Of a stretch of 64,000 nucleotides of DNA, positions 32,070 to 43,555 are shown piece by piece (position 1 is the first letter of the stretch; every line of letters begins with the position of its first letter). The DNA lies in NCBI GenBank assembly GCA_003439945.1, contig QVRM01003983.1:62001-126000 (forward strand), given 5' to 3'. Source of the stretch: Dermanyssus gallinae (Eukaryota > Arthropoda > Arachnida > Mesostigmata > Dermanyssidae). A program made the translations under genes and the position numbers. A model generated the notes under the pieces. It did not search any database. It was given only the letters and a program-made list of their open reading frames with translations, and was not told where the DNA came from.

Positions 32070-32449
32070 CTAATCCGAATAGTGTCGTCATCTAGTAGAG
32101 TGCCTAAGTGAGCACTGGGGAGAGCCTGTAACCAGGCCCCGGCACTTTTTGCGGAGACCGCCCGTAGCCTGGCCTTTTTAGTCGTAGTGGGGGCTTGCTC
32201 AGTGTCTTCCACTGCAAATATTGTGTACTTTTCAATGTAAGTTACAGTGTACGCAGGTAAGTGAAGAGGCTCGTCCGATACGGTACAGGTATTTTCTAAC
32301 AACTCCGTTCTCATAAGAGGAGTTGCATACACACCGCAAATTTGCATCACAGGGTAAAAAGTGACTTTTGGTGTTCGTCGAGCCATACTACGAGATCGTG
32401 CGTCGTCTATGGCTGGCCTGTAGGTATCGAGATTCATCGTCTCTTTCAT
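32070..32449 (-). pseudogene. Same RLE-type retroelement, segment before the endonuclease
   Basis: A minus-strand frame ends with ARLRAVSAKSAGAWLQALPS, AHLGTLLDDDTIRIS. The block 'SAGAWLQALPS..LG.LLDD...RI' precedes a Cys/His motif and the RPD domain in this kind of element. Here the Cys/His motif is missing and the sequence jumps into the inverted duplication at 32047. The N-terminal part of the frame (MARRTPKVTFYP) is not recognised and the RT catalytic core is absent. Confidence 0.6.
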
Positions 32450-35400
32450 ACCTTGGTGGCCATGCTTGTGCCTACGGGTGGGTTAAGGAAGTATCTTCTT
32501 TGAAATATCTCTTAAACCAGGAGGTTTCAGTGAATTTGCCAGAGAAGCTGGGCTACCGTCATTCTATTACTTTTTAATTCTTCCGAGTACCAGCATCGTC
32601 TGAGTACTGGTTAGTATGTGTCAACGGATCATCCGTGTAGCCAGCGCCGCCGTAGCGAGGCACATTATTACGGACGATCGTGGCTAGGAGATATCGCCGA
32701 GAGTCGATGGCGCCGCATGTACTGGGCTGTAGCCGAGTGCGCTCGGTTTCGCTATCAATGCAGTTGTTACCGCCTGTAGCGTGCATGGTGAGCCTATGTG
32801 GTGAGCCTGAACATCCAGATGCATATAGGCGAGACGCTTCTCCCTATCAGAAAAATTAGCCTATGGCCGTATACCGCCTAGATGAATTGAGCCAGAAAGT
32901 CTGGAGTTCCAGCAAGTGTTATATGTCGAAAATCGCTTGTTGCGGATGATTCGATTTTACAGGATCTTGTAAATACTAAAATATCTGAGAGACGAATGTA
33001 GTTCAGTATAAGAACACTTTGCTTAGGGTGTGCCACTGGCATTTACCAAGGTGACCCTTTGGATTCAGCACCTGCGTCAAGAAGCCCATTGATTCTCTCA
33101 GAGTCATTCTGAATGCATAACTGGTACTTCGACATTTGCCTGCACACAAGCGCCTCTGAAGTGATATCTAATAAAATTTGCTGCTTCTTTTTCCCGGCTG
33201 GTGGGATGTATTTGAATTATAATAAATGCAAAGCTGGCTGGTAGATGTTTTTACTTCACAAAGTGTGTAGTGGCTTGAGCAGCAAAAGCATCGGTTATTG
33301 CCATGGCAGCGACAAAAAAACAAATCAGCGTAGGTTTGAAGATGCTTTTGCTTTGATATTCTCTACAAGGTTTGGTCTGTTAGATCCGATTGGGCATTGC
33401 CCTGCTGCTTCATTGCTGCTGAGAGACGAATATAAGTTTAGTATGAGAAAGTTACGTCTATGGGTCTCCAGGGACGCCCCTACTTGGATCAGCCAGTATC
33501 CGGTTCACTCGTCCAAATTTACCTGATCTAGTCTCTAATCAGCCTGCGCAAGGTAACTATGTCATCTGAATGAAGCTGGACAGAGATCATAGCCAATTAG
33601 CAGCATTCTTACCGGCAAGGACCTTCTCCTTTATGACCTTGGAGACCTTTTGTTTAGCGCAGATTGCACATTCCCAACATAGCTTAATAACGTAACATTA
33701 AAGATGGGGAGGACCACTTGAGAGTACACGTTCTATAAGGTTAGCTGCTAAATTAAATAAATTGCAAAAATTAATTCAAGGACGCTGTTCGGCAAGCTAT
33801 TTTAATAGAACCTTATTTGAAACACTTGCCATAATGTTGTACGCGGCAACTGTGTCATTTCTTCTAATCAAAACAACAACAAACTTAATTGTATTAAAAC
33901 GCGGATAATACCTTTCTGCGAGTGTAAAAATAAAGGTCAGCTCCGTAAACCGCTTTATTGATATCTGCTTGAACTGAAAGAAAATAAGATATCTGAAATG
34001 TAAACAATGGAAGTTACACCTGAGTCACCTTTTCAAAAATGGGCACGCTTTGCAGAATGCATGCAATATTAATATATGCATGCAATTATATATGCATGTC
34101 AGAAAGCGGTTCAAAATTGCGCATAAAAGTTCAGGTATTTTCGTTTTTGCCACAATATAGTGCTATATAATCAATAGCGCACTGAAGATCATCTCGGCAG
34201 AAGTCATGACTAAGTTCTTAGTTAGATTCTTATCCTACATTTCCTATTGGAAATAACCATAATGCATGTGTTTATTGCTTCCCGGCCCGCATCACTTTGA
34301 CACCAGATTCTAGGGAATTCTAAATTTTGCGTGATTCAAGCCTTGACAACAAGCGTTATCAGGAGCAGAGAGCGACGACGAAGGCACGATTGACAGATAT
34401 TGACGTAGAACAGGATCCACTCGAACGCGTTATATGCCCTGCTTAAGATTGACAAGTTTAAAGTTCAGCAGTAGGGTCCGACCTACTCGCAGACATGACA
34501 CTTTCCGGATATAGTAGACAACATGAAGAGAATGGACAGCGAGGGTGGACGTCACCTATTGGGACCGCTCTTTGGGGACAAAATTAAAAAATCAAATGGT
34601 CTCTAACGGCAAAATTTGCGGCGCTTCTCTGTCTATGAGTGAAATGACCAGTTAATTTCGCGTACGCGCTTAATGTCTGACTTAGCCAATTGCTTGTTGA
34701 TATCCTTATGCCCAACAGTCGAATTCTGGATTTCCCTAAAAATTAGCGTCCTATCTCTGAATCATCGAGGCTAATTCTGTCCTAGCTAATTTATCCACCT
34801 CAGATTCTTTGTGCCGAGTCATCTGTGCCTCTCCCCTAGTCTATTTTTAGAAATCTAGGAAGCACCCAGATTAGCCGAGTGTTACTAAAAATGACTAAAA
34901 ATGCCTCGTTTGCTTAGTTGCATTAGCGCAGCCGTGGCTCCAGTTAAGGCAACCCAACTGCGGCTATTTTCAGACCAGAAGCAAGAACGTGACTTTGGCC
35001 AACCCAAGAAATTAAGAGTTGGGCTTCAATTGAAAGCACCAATTGTCAAAGCACACACATGAGACTTAGTAACGCCTGGAGTAAAATGAACCTTCGTGCC
35101 CGTGAGCGCGGTAATTAACAACGCCTTCGCAGCGGCACTCCGGTCGGCAATATTCCAGAATAACAAGTTTACCAAGAATCCGCAGCCGCTACAAACCGCT
35201 TCAATATGCTAATACTTTGTATACGCTGTGCTAGATTCGGCAATTTAAAACTGGGCCAGGGATCAGCTTACAGACTGCGGATAAAGTGTGCACACACAGC
35301 TAAACATTCTTTCCCCCGCAAAATAGCAGCAGAAACTAAAAAGTAAACACTTTAAAAAAAAATGTAAGTACGAAAACCCACTGCACTAAAGTAGATCTAA

Positions 35401-36139
35401 AGTTCAATAGATTCAAACCATACTGCTTCTTTGTAAGGTGACCGTACATGCATAATGTCCTGAAAGTAAATGCGCAACATGATACACGCGTAGCACCTAC
35501 CGTTTTGAGGAAAAATATGTACACTATTATTGTACTTGGAAAAGCTCAGTAATGTCAACGCTAGGAAAAATATTAACGTTGGTAAAACAACAGTGTCAGA
35601 GATAGTGGTTGCAAGGCTACGCATAGCAATGTAATCATATCTCTTCTTCTATTTTGTTATTTTAATACTTATTGGTATTTACAATTGTGATTTTGAACAA
35701 ATTACTTCAGTTTGAACAGGATATTCTCATCTCATATCAAATAATTATACATTGGGGCAAGCAAATGTTTCCTGGCAAATGTATAGTCACATGTTGTCCC
35801 GAGAATAGATGTTGCAGTTTCCCGTTGTATATCGAGTTACAGCCCCTGCCGTAAAAACTTTAATGACCTCGAGTCTTCAGTTTTGCCTATACGCTGAATC
35901 AACTTATATGTAAGAGAGCAGAAATCTCGAACGACGAGCCAACGTCATCGGACAAAATACGTGTGGACAGCTGATTCCTGAGTATTTCCAGCAATTCCAG
36001 AAACACGATTTGCCTAGTCCGCACGTAGAGTTGATAGAATATCATAAGGGCATTATAATACAAAGTGTAAATTATTGGTAGAGGCGTGAACGTATGCCTT
36101 AACGAAAGATCATTTAATTGTCATTCAATTCAATGTCAT
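32450..36139. other. Unassigned 3.7-kb stretch
   Basis: No clear gene. A weak RT-like motif (GIYQGDPLDSAPASRSP, plus strand, about 33035-33090) might be a relic of an RLE-type RT motif B but stands alone. The remainder is AT-rich with only short frames. ATGCATGC-type palindromes cluster at 34055-34100. Confidence 0.45.
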
Positions 36140-36568
36140 TCATAGTCTGCTACCGGCTTCCGTCGGGAGTGCATCGGGTGTGGTGGTCTCCGTCTAAGAT
36201 TGGTGATTTTGTGTGACTTGTGTCTTGCCTTGTGTCGTGTTGATGATGGGGCGAATCTTCTGTCGTGGTTGTCCCAATCGGACCCGATGCTGAGGCCCGG
36301 TGCATTGTGTAAGCCTCTTTTTTCACGTTTTTGATCGTTGGCATTGACTGTGCACTGAGTGTTGCTTTGGCAAACCAGGCGTATCTAGTGCTGTTCTGGC
36401 TAGGGGTGGCCGCTTTGCTGCACTGTCATACAGTAGCTCTGCGCTCTCCGACGGATCTAGTCATCACTTGTCATCAGCTACTTGCATGCAACCGTTTGTG
36501 TCACTGGCCGCATCTAGTAGCTGACAAATTCGGTTGTCAGCAGGAAATTATATTCTTCCACATGAACA

Positions 36569-37444
36569 ATGGTCAACGGGAAGATGATGGTCGAGAAGAG
36601 GGGAAGGGTCGGCTTGAGTTGTACACTCAAGACTACCGTCGATTCGAAAGACCGGAACATGAAGTTAGCTGCGTTGGCTCGTAACAAACTGACTGCATCG
36701 AAAGAAGAGTCAGCTGGTGGAAATGAAACAGAAACATCTGCATTGAAGCCGATAGTCGATATGCCGCCTTCAGAAAATTATGTTGTAACAAACTGCAATG
36801 CTGAAACCGACTTCCGGTTTAAGTCATTTAGTCAGCCTAAAGACCTCTTTAGTGTAGTTATTGCGCGAAGAGGTGTCAAATCTGTTGACGGAGTGAGTGT
36901 TTCTACAAGCGAGCCGTTCATTGATAGGCTACTTCTATTGTGTAGTGAGGTGGACAGACTCTACCCAAACGCCAAACTAGAGTCGAAAGCTGAGATCATT
37001 TATGTCTGGTTCAACAACACTGATGAAGCAAACGCGGCAGCACAGTTGACGACGCTCCTCGACATCCCGGTGGTGGCTAAATGCGGCGATTTGGATGCAT
37101 ACCGCGCCAGAATAAACGGAGTTGATAGAGGATTTACTGACGAAGATATTCTGTCTGCCCTTAAGGATGTTGGTGTCGTCTCAGCGAAAAGGGAGAACAT
37201 TACTAGGAGATCAGGATCCACTGTCACGTCAACTACTGACAGAGTCAGTCTCGAGTTTAATAGGGTTCCACCGACTGACGTGTTCCTTGCTTTTAGGTCT
37301 CATAAAGTCACTATGCGTGCTGGAACGCCAGTCTCATGTTACAAGTGCTTGAGGCTAGGTCACATTGCGAAATATTGCCGAAACGAAGTAACATGCAAAA
37401 GATGTAGACAACTGCAAGCACCAGGCAAAATGTGTAAACTGTAG
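36569..37444 (+). pseudogene. Family D ORF1 (Gag-like, CCHC knuckles), frameshifted near its end
   Basis: A 291-residue frame from ATG at 36569. The N-terminal part is Lys/Glu/Ser-rich. The middle (residues 80-210) contains KSFSQPKDLFSVVIARRGVK and RINGVDRGFTDEDILSALKD, resembling the RRM-like/Gag core of CR1 and Jockey ORF1. Residues 271-284 are the knuckle CYKCLRLGHIAKYC and then CKRCRQ starts a second. A frameshift near 37410 moves the rest into another frame: HQAKCVNCRGLHVSSSLSCP. The tail to 37860 has APPTYAAVV, common at ORF1 ends. ORF1 proteins bind the element RNA. This is one of the longest well-kept frames in the window; one or a few indels inactivate it. Confidence 0.82.
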
Positions 37445-38089
37445 AGGCCTCCATGTGTCGTCTTCTCTGTCCTGCCCTATCCGATTATGCGAAATAGAGA
37501 AACGCAAAGCCTTGCTGGAGTGTCGCTTGTTGCAATAGGTCGGATAAGAATATCCTGAGGAAACACAAATCAAAGTAGTTGACTCGCCACAGCCTGCTAC
37601 AGCACCCGATTCCTCATCCGCTCCAAACTTAGCGCTTGGATCATCCACGTCTGCACCACCCACCTATGCTGCTGTAGTGAGGTCACTGATCGTGGAGACC
37701 TCGACTGGCCCTGACGTTTGCGTAAATCTACCGGGATCAAAATCATTTGCCAAGAAGCAGATTCGCAATCGTGAAGAGGTTTGCTGCGAATACTCTTCGC
37801 AAGCCTTTCTGACTGAAGTCATCGCGCACCTCTGTTACTCAATAATCGAAGGGACGTGACTTCGGCATAATCACTTTTTGGAAGCACGTCACGAAGGTTT
37901 TAAAAGGTGTATCCCCAAAAGCGGCACCGCGTCTAAAAAAATGATTGATGTTCTCACCCCGTTGTTGTCGACCCTCTCGATGCTAGCCTAGCATATTTTT
38001 TTAGTGGAATCCCATCATCTTGGTGTTCGTACATTCAAATATTCTTGTAAATGCATAAACTATATTAGCCAACACAGCACGTCTAATAT

Positions 38090-38780
38090 GAAGGCATGCC
38101 AACTTTCGAACAACGTTAGACTAAATCACATTGGCTTGGCGCAAATTCATTTAAATGCTGGCACTGGAGGGCCAAAAAAGCAGATCAACTGGAGTTATTA
38201 AGCCATTTTTTAGATGAAAAAGGGGCCATGTTTGATGCGGCAGTAGTTAGTGAAACTTGGCTAAAGCATTGTGATCAGGCATCTCATTCCATAGGTGGTT
38301 TCGAACTAGTTACGTCAAGCAGAGGGCAGGGAAGGCTAGACGGCGGTGTCGGCATCAGCGTGCGCTTCACCTGCAGTATCTTATCTTCTTGCTCAGTTTC
38401 TAGTCATGATGGTAATGTCCAGGTGGTACGTGTGCATTTAAAAAAGGCAGGTCTTGAATGTTTTATTGTAGGGTTCTCATCCAATCATGTGTCGTGCAAA
38501 GACATCCTACTGACTACACTAGACGAGATGTTGCCGAATTATACCTCCACCCCTGTCACTGTTATGGGCGATGCAAATATTATTCTACTTTCGGTTTCGC
38601 AACCTAGCGGTTATTCATCATTCTTTTCCGTTAGAGACTTCGCCCTTGTAGTGCATCGCATAACCAGACCCGCTTCGGGTACATGTATAGACCACATAGC
38701 TGTTTCAAATTGCTCGAAGTTTATTATCATCCAGCCTACGGTTCTCGAAACTTTGCTTTGGCAAAATCGACTTTAAACCC
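38090..38780 (+). pseudogene. Family D ORF2, APE-type endonuclease
   Basis: The frame from 38228 reads AAVVSETWLKHCDQASHSI (catalytic Glu in SETWL), RLDGGVGISVRFTCSIL, VTVMGDANIILLSVSQPSGY (usual GDFNI, Phe changed to Ala), and RPASGTCIDHIAVSN (the D-H pair). This is the CR1/Jockey-type apurinic endonuclease. The first 40 or so residues lie in another frame upstream (RLNHIGLAQIHLNAGTGG, the 'NI.GL..K' start). The distal part, where SDH is expected, is decayed and runs out at 38775. Confidence 0.82.
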
Positions 38781-38879
38781 ACGTAGACGTCATACAAAGG
38801 CTAACATCGACACGTTCCTATGCCGCTTACAAGATGTCTCGTGGTTAACGGTGTATGATGCAGTCAATGTAAGTTTTGT

Positions 38880-40560
38880 ATTTGACGCTTTTAGAACTAT
38901 CCTGCTTCTTACATACGAAAAGTCATTTGACCTTGACTCTGACAGTTTGGGTAAGGAGTGTCAGTTGTCTTTTTCTTCAGGTTTACGGCGGCTGCGTCGC
39001 AAGTTTAATAAGTTTCTCTCCCGTCTCTGCTTCCGAGGTTCTTGGTGTCCTCTCCAGTCTCAAGGCAAACTGGAGCCGAGGTGTCACGGGTGTGCCTGCA
39101 AAATGGTTGAAGCTATCAGCTTTTTCGATTGCAGGGCCTCTGACTTCTATTATAAATGGCTCGTTTGAGTCCGGAAACTTCCCAGCACAGTTGAAGAATA
39201 CGGCGGTACTTCCTTTATTCAAGAAAAAGGGTGAACAAAACCTCTACGCGGTCATATCTATTCCATTAGTAGCAAGTGAGCCTTGACTTGCTTGCTTGAG
39301 CAACAACAACAACAACAACAAAAGAGGAGGTCCGTGTCTACATACGTACTAGAGGGGTGAGTTATATTACGATGTGTTGCGCCTTGTCATTGCGTGCGAG
39401 ACGAACGCACACCACTCGAAGGACGAGGAAAAACATCAAGAGGAACAAGAAAAGAACGCGAGAACAGCTTATTTCCAAAGCAAAGATTCGCCAGCACGGC
39501 GAAGGAATTCCGAGATGATTCTGTCCCTCTGTGTTTACTCGGTTTGTTTTCGTCGCCTATTGATCATCTGTCGTTAGTAGATCTCCTTTTTTCTGTAAGT
39601 CGCCGCGTCCCCGCGTAGCAAATTACAGGCCGATATCTGTCGTTAACTATATCTTAAAGGTCATGGAGAAGTAGGTGTTGTTCAGGCTAAATCGATACTT
39701 AGAGTCAATTCATTTCCTATCACCCAACCAGTTTGGCTTTCGCAGGGGTAGGTCGACTGACCTAGCGCTGGCCCACTTACGGCAGCGGGTGTCTGAATCG
39801 GTGGAGGCAAACACGTTTTGTCTTGCGGTCTTTTTTGACGTGTCGGCTGCTTTTAATTATTTTGACCATTCTTTACTGTTCCAGATGCTCGCTCAGCTCG
39901 ACTGCTGCGTGCCGGCTATTGCCTGGTTTGAATCATATCTCTCAGAACGGAGGCAAGTGGTCCGAGCTGGGCAAATGGAATCCTCGTGGAAACAGGTTGA
40001 TATAGGTACCCCTCAAGGTTCGGCTCTCGGGCCTTTTATGTTTCTTATCCTTCTGAATTTATCCTATTAAAAATTCAAGGGCTAAATATTGGTTGTACTA
40101 TAGCTTTTGCTGATCACACGACGCTAATCTACGGAGTTAATAATCGAAATTTTGATGCAGATTTACACCAGTCTCTCCTAAATGTTGACAATATAATTGA
40201 CATTTTTAATACTTCTGGTTTAGTTGTCAATGCCGATAAAACTGCAGAAAGCATTGCCTAACAACCAACTACTCGAGCTACGAAGCATTGAGCTCTCGCA
40301 GACAGCCAGGTGCCTGGGGCTCGTTCTCCAGGAAAAAATGAAGTGGCATCCCCACATACAATATATTGCACCCAAGTGCTATGCTGTGATATCGGCGCTG
40401 CGCAGAATTAAATTTATGGGAGTCCCCACAGAGGGCTTACTTCTGGTGTACAAGGCCGTGTTCTTACCGGTACTATGCCTTCTCTGGGGTGGTGGATATG
40501 GCGAAATTCTCCAGAGAGTCAGAGTAATACAGAATTATGTACTTAGAGCCATTTTTTTCT
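38880..40560 (+). pseudogene. Family D ORF2, reverse transcriptase with a 380-bp insertion
   Basis: Blocks in order: ASEVLGVLSSLKANWSRGVT and PAKWLKLSAFSIAGPLTSII (entry); LKNTAVLPLFKKKGE; then an insertion (39230-39610); then VANYRPISVVNYILKVMEK, LSPNQFGFRRGRSTDLALAH, LAVFFDVSAAFNYFDHSL (motif A), VDIGTPQGSALGPFMF (motif B), TIAFADHTTLIYGV (catalytic FADD changed to FADH), NTSGLVVNADKT and LGLVLQEKMKWHPHI (thumb). The D-to-H change removes a metal-binding Asp, so even the ancestor of this copy in its present state could not retrotranspose. Frameshifts occur at about 40065 and 40255. Confidence 0.88.
39230..39610. repeat. Unknown insertion in the family D RT, with (CAA)n
   Basis: The RT frame is interrupted after FKKKGE and resumes at NYRPIS. 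In between lie a CAA run (about 39302-39321) and a purine-rich stretch with frames such as FASTAKEFRDDSVPLCLLGL. I do not recognise it; it could be a SINE-like or other small element. Confidence 0.6.
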
Positions 40561-40606
40561 AGGAGACTAAGAGATTCGGACCATGATTTATTTACTCTTT
40601 TATTTT

Positions 40607-40636
40607 ATAGACTATATTTACTTTAATATAGTCTAT
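40607..40636. repeat. Inverted duplication, 12-bp perfect arms
   Basis: ATAGACTATATT at 40607-40618 and AATATAGTCTAT at 40625-40636, loop TACTTT, inside the family D relic. Confidence 0.8.
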
Positions 40637-40661
40637 TCAAGGTGGAACAAATTTACACACT

Positions 40662-40898
40662 GTGGGCTTCTATGCTAGCATACCCGATTTTGCGAGGTTT
40701 CTACCAGCGGAGATTGCGTTTCCACTAAATCCTACCTCAAATCGGACATCAGCTAGGCGAGCAACAACTTTCGCAGTGCCCTCAGTATCCTTGAAGTCTA
40801 TTCAACACGCATTTGCATGCCGCCTGCCCGAAACTTGGACTTGGATCCTAAAAGTATTAGATGCCTTAGATCGAAGTAAAAAAATGCTCGCGAAGTAA
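40662..40898 (+). pseudogene. Family D ORF2, C-terminal region
   Basis: A 78-residue frame contains RRATTFAVPSVSLKSIQHAF and ETWTWILKVLDALDRSKK, comparable to the CR1 end block before 'WN.LP...R....FK..L'. A 15-bp direct repeat with a run of seven A (40872-40886 and 40891-40905) sits at its end. Confidence 0.65.
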
Positions 40899-41340
40899 AA
40901 AAATGGCTTTTAATTTTACAGTCTGAGTAAGGCCGATAATCTATTTATATTCTAAATCGGGGTTACTAGTGCTTTTTATAAGGGACCATCTTTCCAAAAT
41001 AAATTTGCTTTTAATTTTTCAGTGTGTTTTTACCTGATGTCGTTGTGTACTATATAGATGCTGTATGAGTGTATCAATTCACTTGCGCGTATATGTGAGC
41101 GCGTGTTGCCTCTATTGCTGTACATTGTAACAAACGCTCTATAGAGATCCTTGTGATGATGCTTAGTGTGATTATGTATTGCGCTTATTCAAAGCATTCT
41201 TCGAAATATTGTCGAATGTGACTTTTGTCTCGGTGTTTAATTTATTTTGTAACCATTTTTATTTACCGAGGACTTAAGCATTGCAAAATGCAGTTCCGTT
41301 GAATAAACCACGTTTGAAACTTGAAGACTTGAACTTGAGA

Positions 41341-41575
41341 GGTATTATTAAATAGATTAAAACAATTTATTTAATTTTATTAATATTGTATCTTATAAAA
41401 TTTAAATAAAATTACGTCAACTTGTACTTGTAGTAATAAAACCTATTTTTAAGACTATGTTTCAATTAAAAAAATCTGGATAGTTTGAATATCGTTGAGG
41501 TATACCATTAAGTCCTATAACATATTGAGGAAAAAGTTGTATTTAAGCCAGTAAGTATTAAACAAAAAAGCATTT
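41341..41575. other. AT-rich linker
   Basis: Very AT-rich, no motif; lies between the family D 3' end and the RLE-type relic. Confidence 0.5.
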
Positions 41576-42060
41576 TTAATAATGTGTCATTAAACTTGAA
41601 TATTGTAGGACGCTTTGATATGCTCTGACTATCGAAGGTGCCAATGAGTTGGTTACAGTTGCATTCCAAACAAGCATGCTGCAACGCTTAAGGAAAGTAA
41701 GATCATCAGGTCTTATCCCAGTGTCTCTATAAAGGCCTGCGGCATCCAGTATACATGGGAAGTCGGCAGATCTCAACGCCCGCTCAAACATCTCAGAGCG
41801 GAATGACCCGCTTGCAGGCCCCCGTTCAAGGCGCACAAAAGGTCATGATGGGCCAACGAGTCTACATGACAGCTGCGGGGACATCTATGGGAAATATGTA
41901 ACTAGGTTAACGCCAACTCCGACACTAATACGTATGGTTCCATCGTCTAAAAGCGTTCAAATTGGTGAACAGGGTAGGGCTGTATCCAGGCTCCACCCTC
42001 CTGACTTCTAACAGCTCGAAGTCTAATCCTGTCAACTACGAATGAGGTCGTTTAATGAAA
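41576..42060 (-). pseudogene. RLE-type retroelement C-terminal domain, copy 2
   Basis: Read leftward, 41836-41576 gives RALRSADFPCILDAAGLYRD, IRPDDLTFLKRCSMLVWNA and TVTNSLAPSIVRAYQSVLQY. It aligns with copy 1 (RALRSAGFPCILEPPGLCRN, KRPDGLTLTAF...VWDATVTES). The Asp of VWDA is Asn here. Upstream (to 42060) the minus strand keeps traces of the 'W.QP.P....' segment but with stops. It is more diverged than copy 1 and on the same strand, about 10 kb away. Confidence 0.6.
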
Positions 42061-43555
42061 TTTGTTAATAGCTTTTCTTTTAAAGGGATTATCCAGCCAT
42101 TTCGGCTAGCCTTGTTCTCGGTAGCGGAATTGTAAAAGAACGACAGTATTTCAGTTAACCTTTGGACTTCCACATCTTACTATACAATAAAGCACCAGGT
42201 ATGTTCAAAAATAGAATTACATAATACCATCCTTATAGTTCCAGGATTATCGACATTCTAACATGATGATGACGGTGGTAAAAAACGTAAACCCTTGATG
42301 AATCGCCACATCAGAACCTTATTTTCAAATTCGTCCCCTGGCGGGGACGAGAGTGAAAAATAGTGAGTTAGTCGAATTATCATCGCCAAAAACGGCGTTC
42401 ACAAATATATGGTGTTGTTCAAGATGATTTACATTTTCGAGCGTAAATAAGGAGCAAACGCGTGCTTTAAAGGTGCTTCGATTGTCCAATGCGGAATACA
42501 AAAATAATATATGTATAATGAGTGTGTATGACTGCTATCAAAAGTTTTGTTGTAAACATTTTGATCTTGAGAATGAAGCCCGCGAGGGACGTTTAACGAG
42601 GAAGAACGCATTTGAAAGTTCTTTTTAACACTGGTCACAGGCGTTGATACCTATATACATTTTATGACTTGCTCCTGCGCTTCCAGATAGGAGAGTGGTC
42701 ATTTGTTGAAGCAAATCTCGAGACGAAAACAACGAGTCAGAGGTTGGCGTGATGGTCGCTATTTTTATCACCAGGTGATTTGACATTGTGTATTTTTGAC
42801 GGTTTTGACGATGACCGAAGTCGAAGTTGGTTGGCGCTAGTTGATTTGAATGTGTATAAGTGCCTACCAAAAACTTTTAGATTACGAGGTGACACCCATT
42901 AGTGGTTCCGTAAAATGCAGTCGGCAGTCGATGTTGTTTAAATAACAATAAATATAGCGTATGCTATTGAGACGTGACCATACGTTGCCTGCGATGCATT
43001 TTGAACTTGGTGTGAGAGTGTTCACAATGAGCCGGCGGGTTCATCGTAATGTCAAAGGTGGTATCAATCGTCTGAGATACTGATGAATGGTAGTGGTGAT
43101 CTGTATAGAACGTAGAGGTTGGCATCTTCACACACTGGCCCGAATAGTTTATTAACGTTCCAGTTTCAAGTCAAAATGTAGCATACTAGTAGAGCGCCCA
43201 GAAAACGCAATTTTAACTATGATCTTAATCAGAACTTGCAATTGTTGGGAACCATTTCTGCTATAAATTATTCACGAATCGATAGAGGTTAGGCAAGTTT
43301 CTCTCCCAAAATCGAAATATATACATCATGCTCATTAAAAAGAACAGAACTAATATAATCTGGGCAGAGCGAAAGAAACGAATCCGAAAAGTTAAGTCAG
43401 TGTGAGTTTGTAAAGGTCCGCAAGCCAGTAAGTTTAACAATTCTAGCCGCAGATGACTCGTGACATGGTCCTGCGTGCATATCCCTTAACATTCGCCATA
43501 CACGCATCAGTTCTAAAGTTTATAAATGACCTTGATCTTAGATACTATGGTTTAT
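42061..43555. other. Unassigned stretch
   Basis: No motif or repeat recognised; short frames only. Confidence 0.5.

Larger units (their letters stand above)
36140..41340 (+). mobile_element. Family D: nearly full-length CR1-like non-LTR retrotransposon
   Basis: On the plus strand it has, in order, a GC-richer 5' region (36140-36568), ORF1 with zinc knuckles (36569-37860), an APE-type endonuclease (38090-38780), the RT (38880-40560), a C-terminal region (40660-40900) and a 3' UTR ending in ACTTGAAGACTTGAACTTGA at about 41320-41340. That gives about 5.2 kb including one 380-bp insertion. It is the most complete LINE in the window, but ORF1 is frameshifted, the endonuclease GDFN box is GDAN, and the RT has FADH in place of FADD. 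No target duplication could be fixed. Confidence 0.85.

Noticed and set aside
32004..32072. tRNA-Ala-like stretch (A box TGGCTTAGTGG, loop CTTGCAT) that could be a tRNA or SINE head
   Set aside because: The anticodon stem and T arm do not pair, and most of it is explained as an imperfect inverted copy of the neighbouring retroelement sequence (31953-31992).
33035..33090. RT-like motif GIYQGDPLDSA on the plus strand
   Set aside because: It stands alone; the following YADD/YMDD and thumb blocks cannot be found, so chance is possible.
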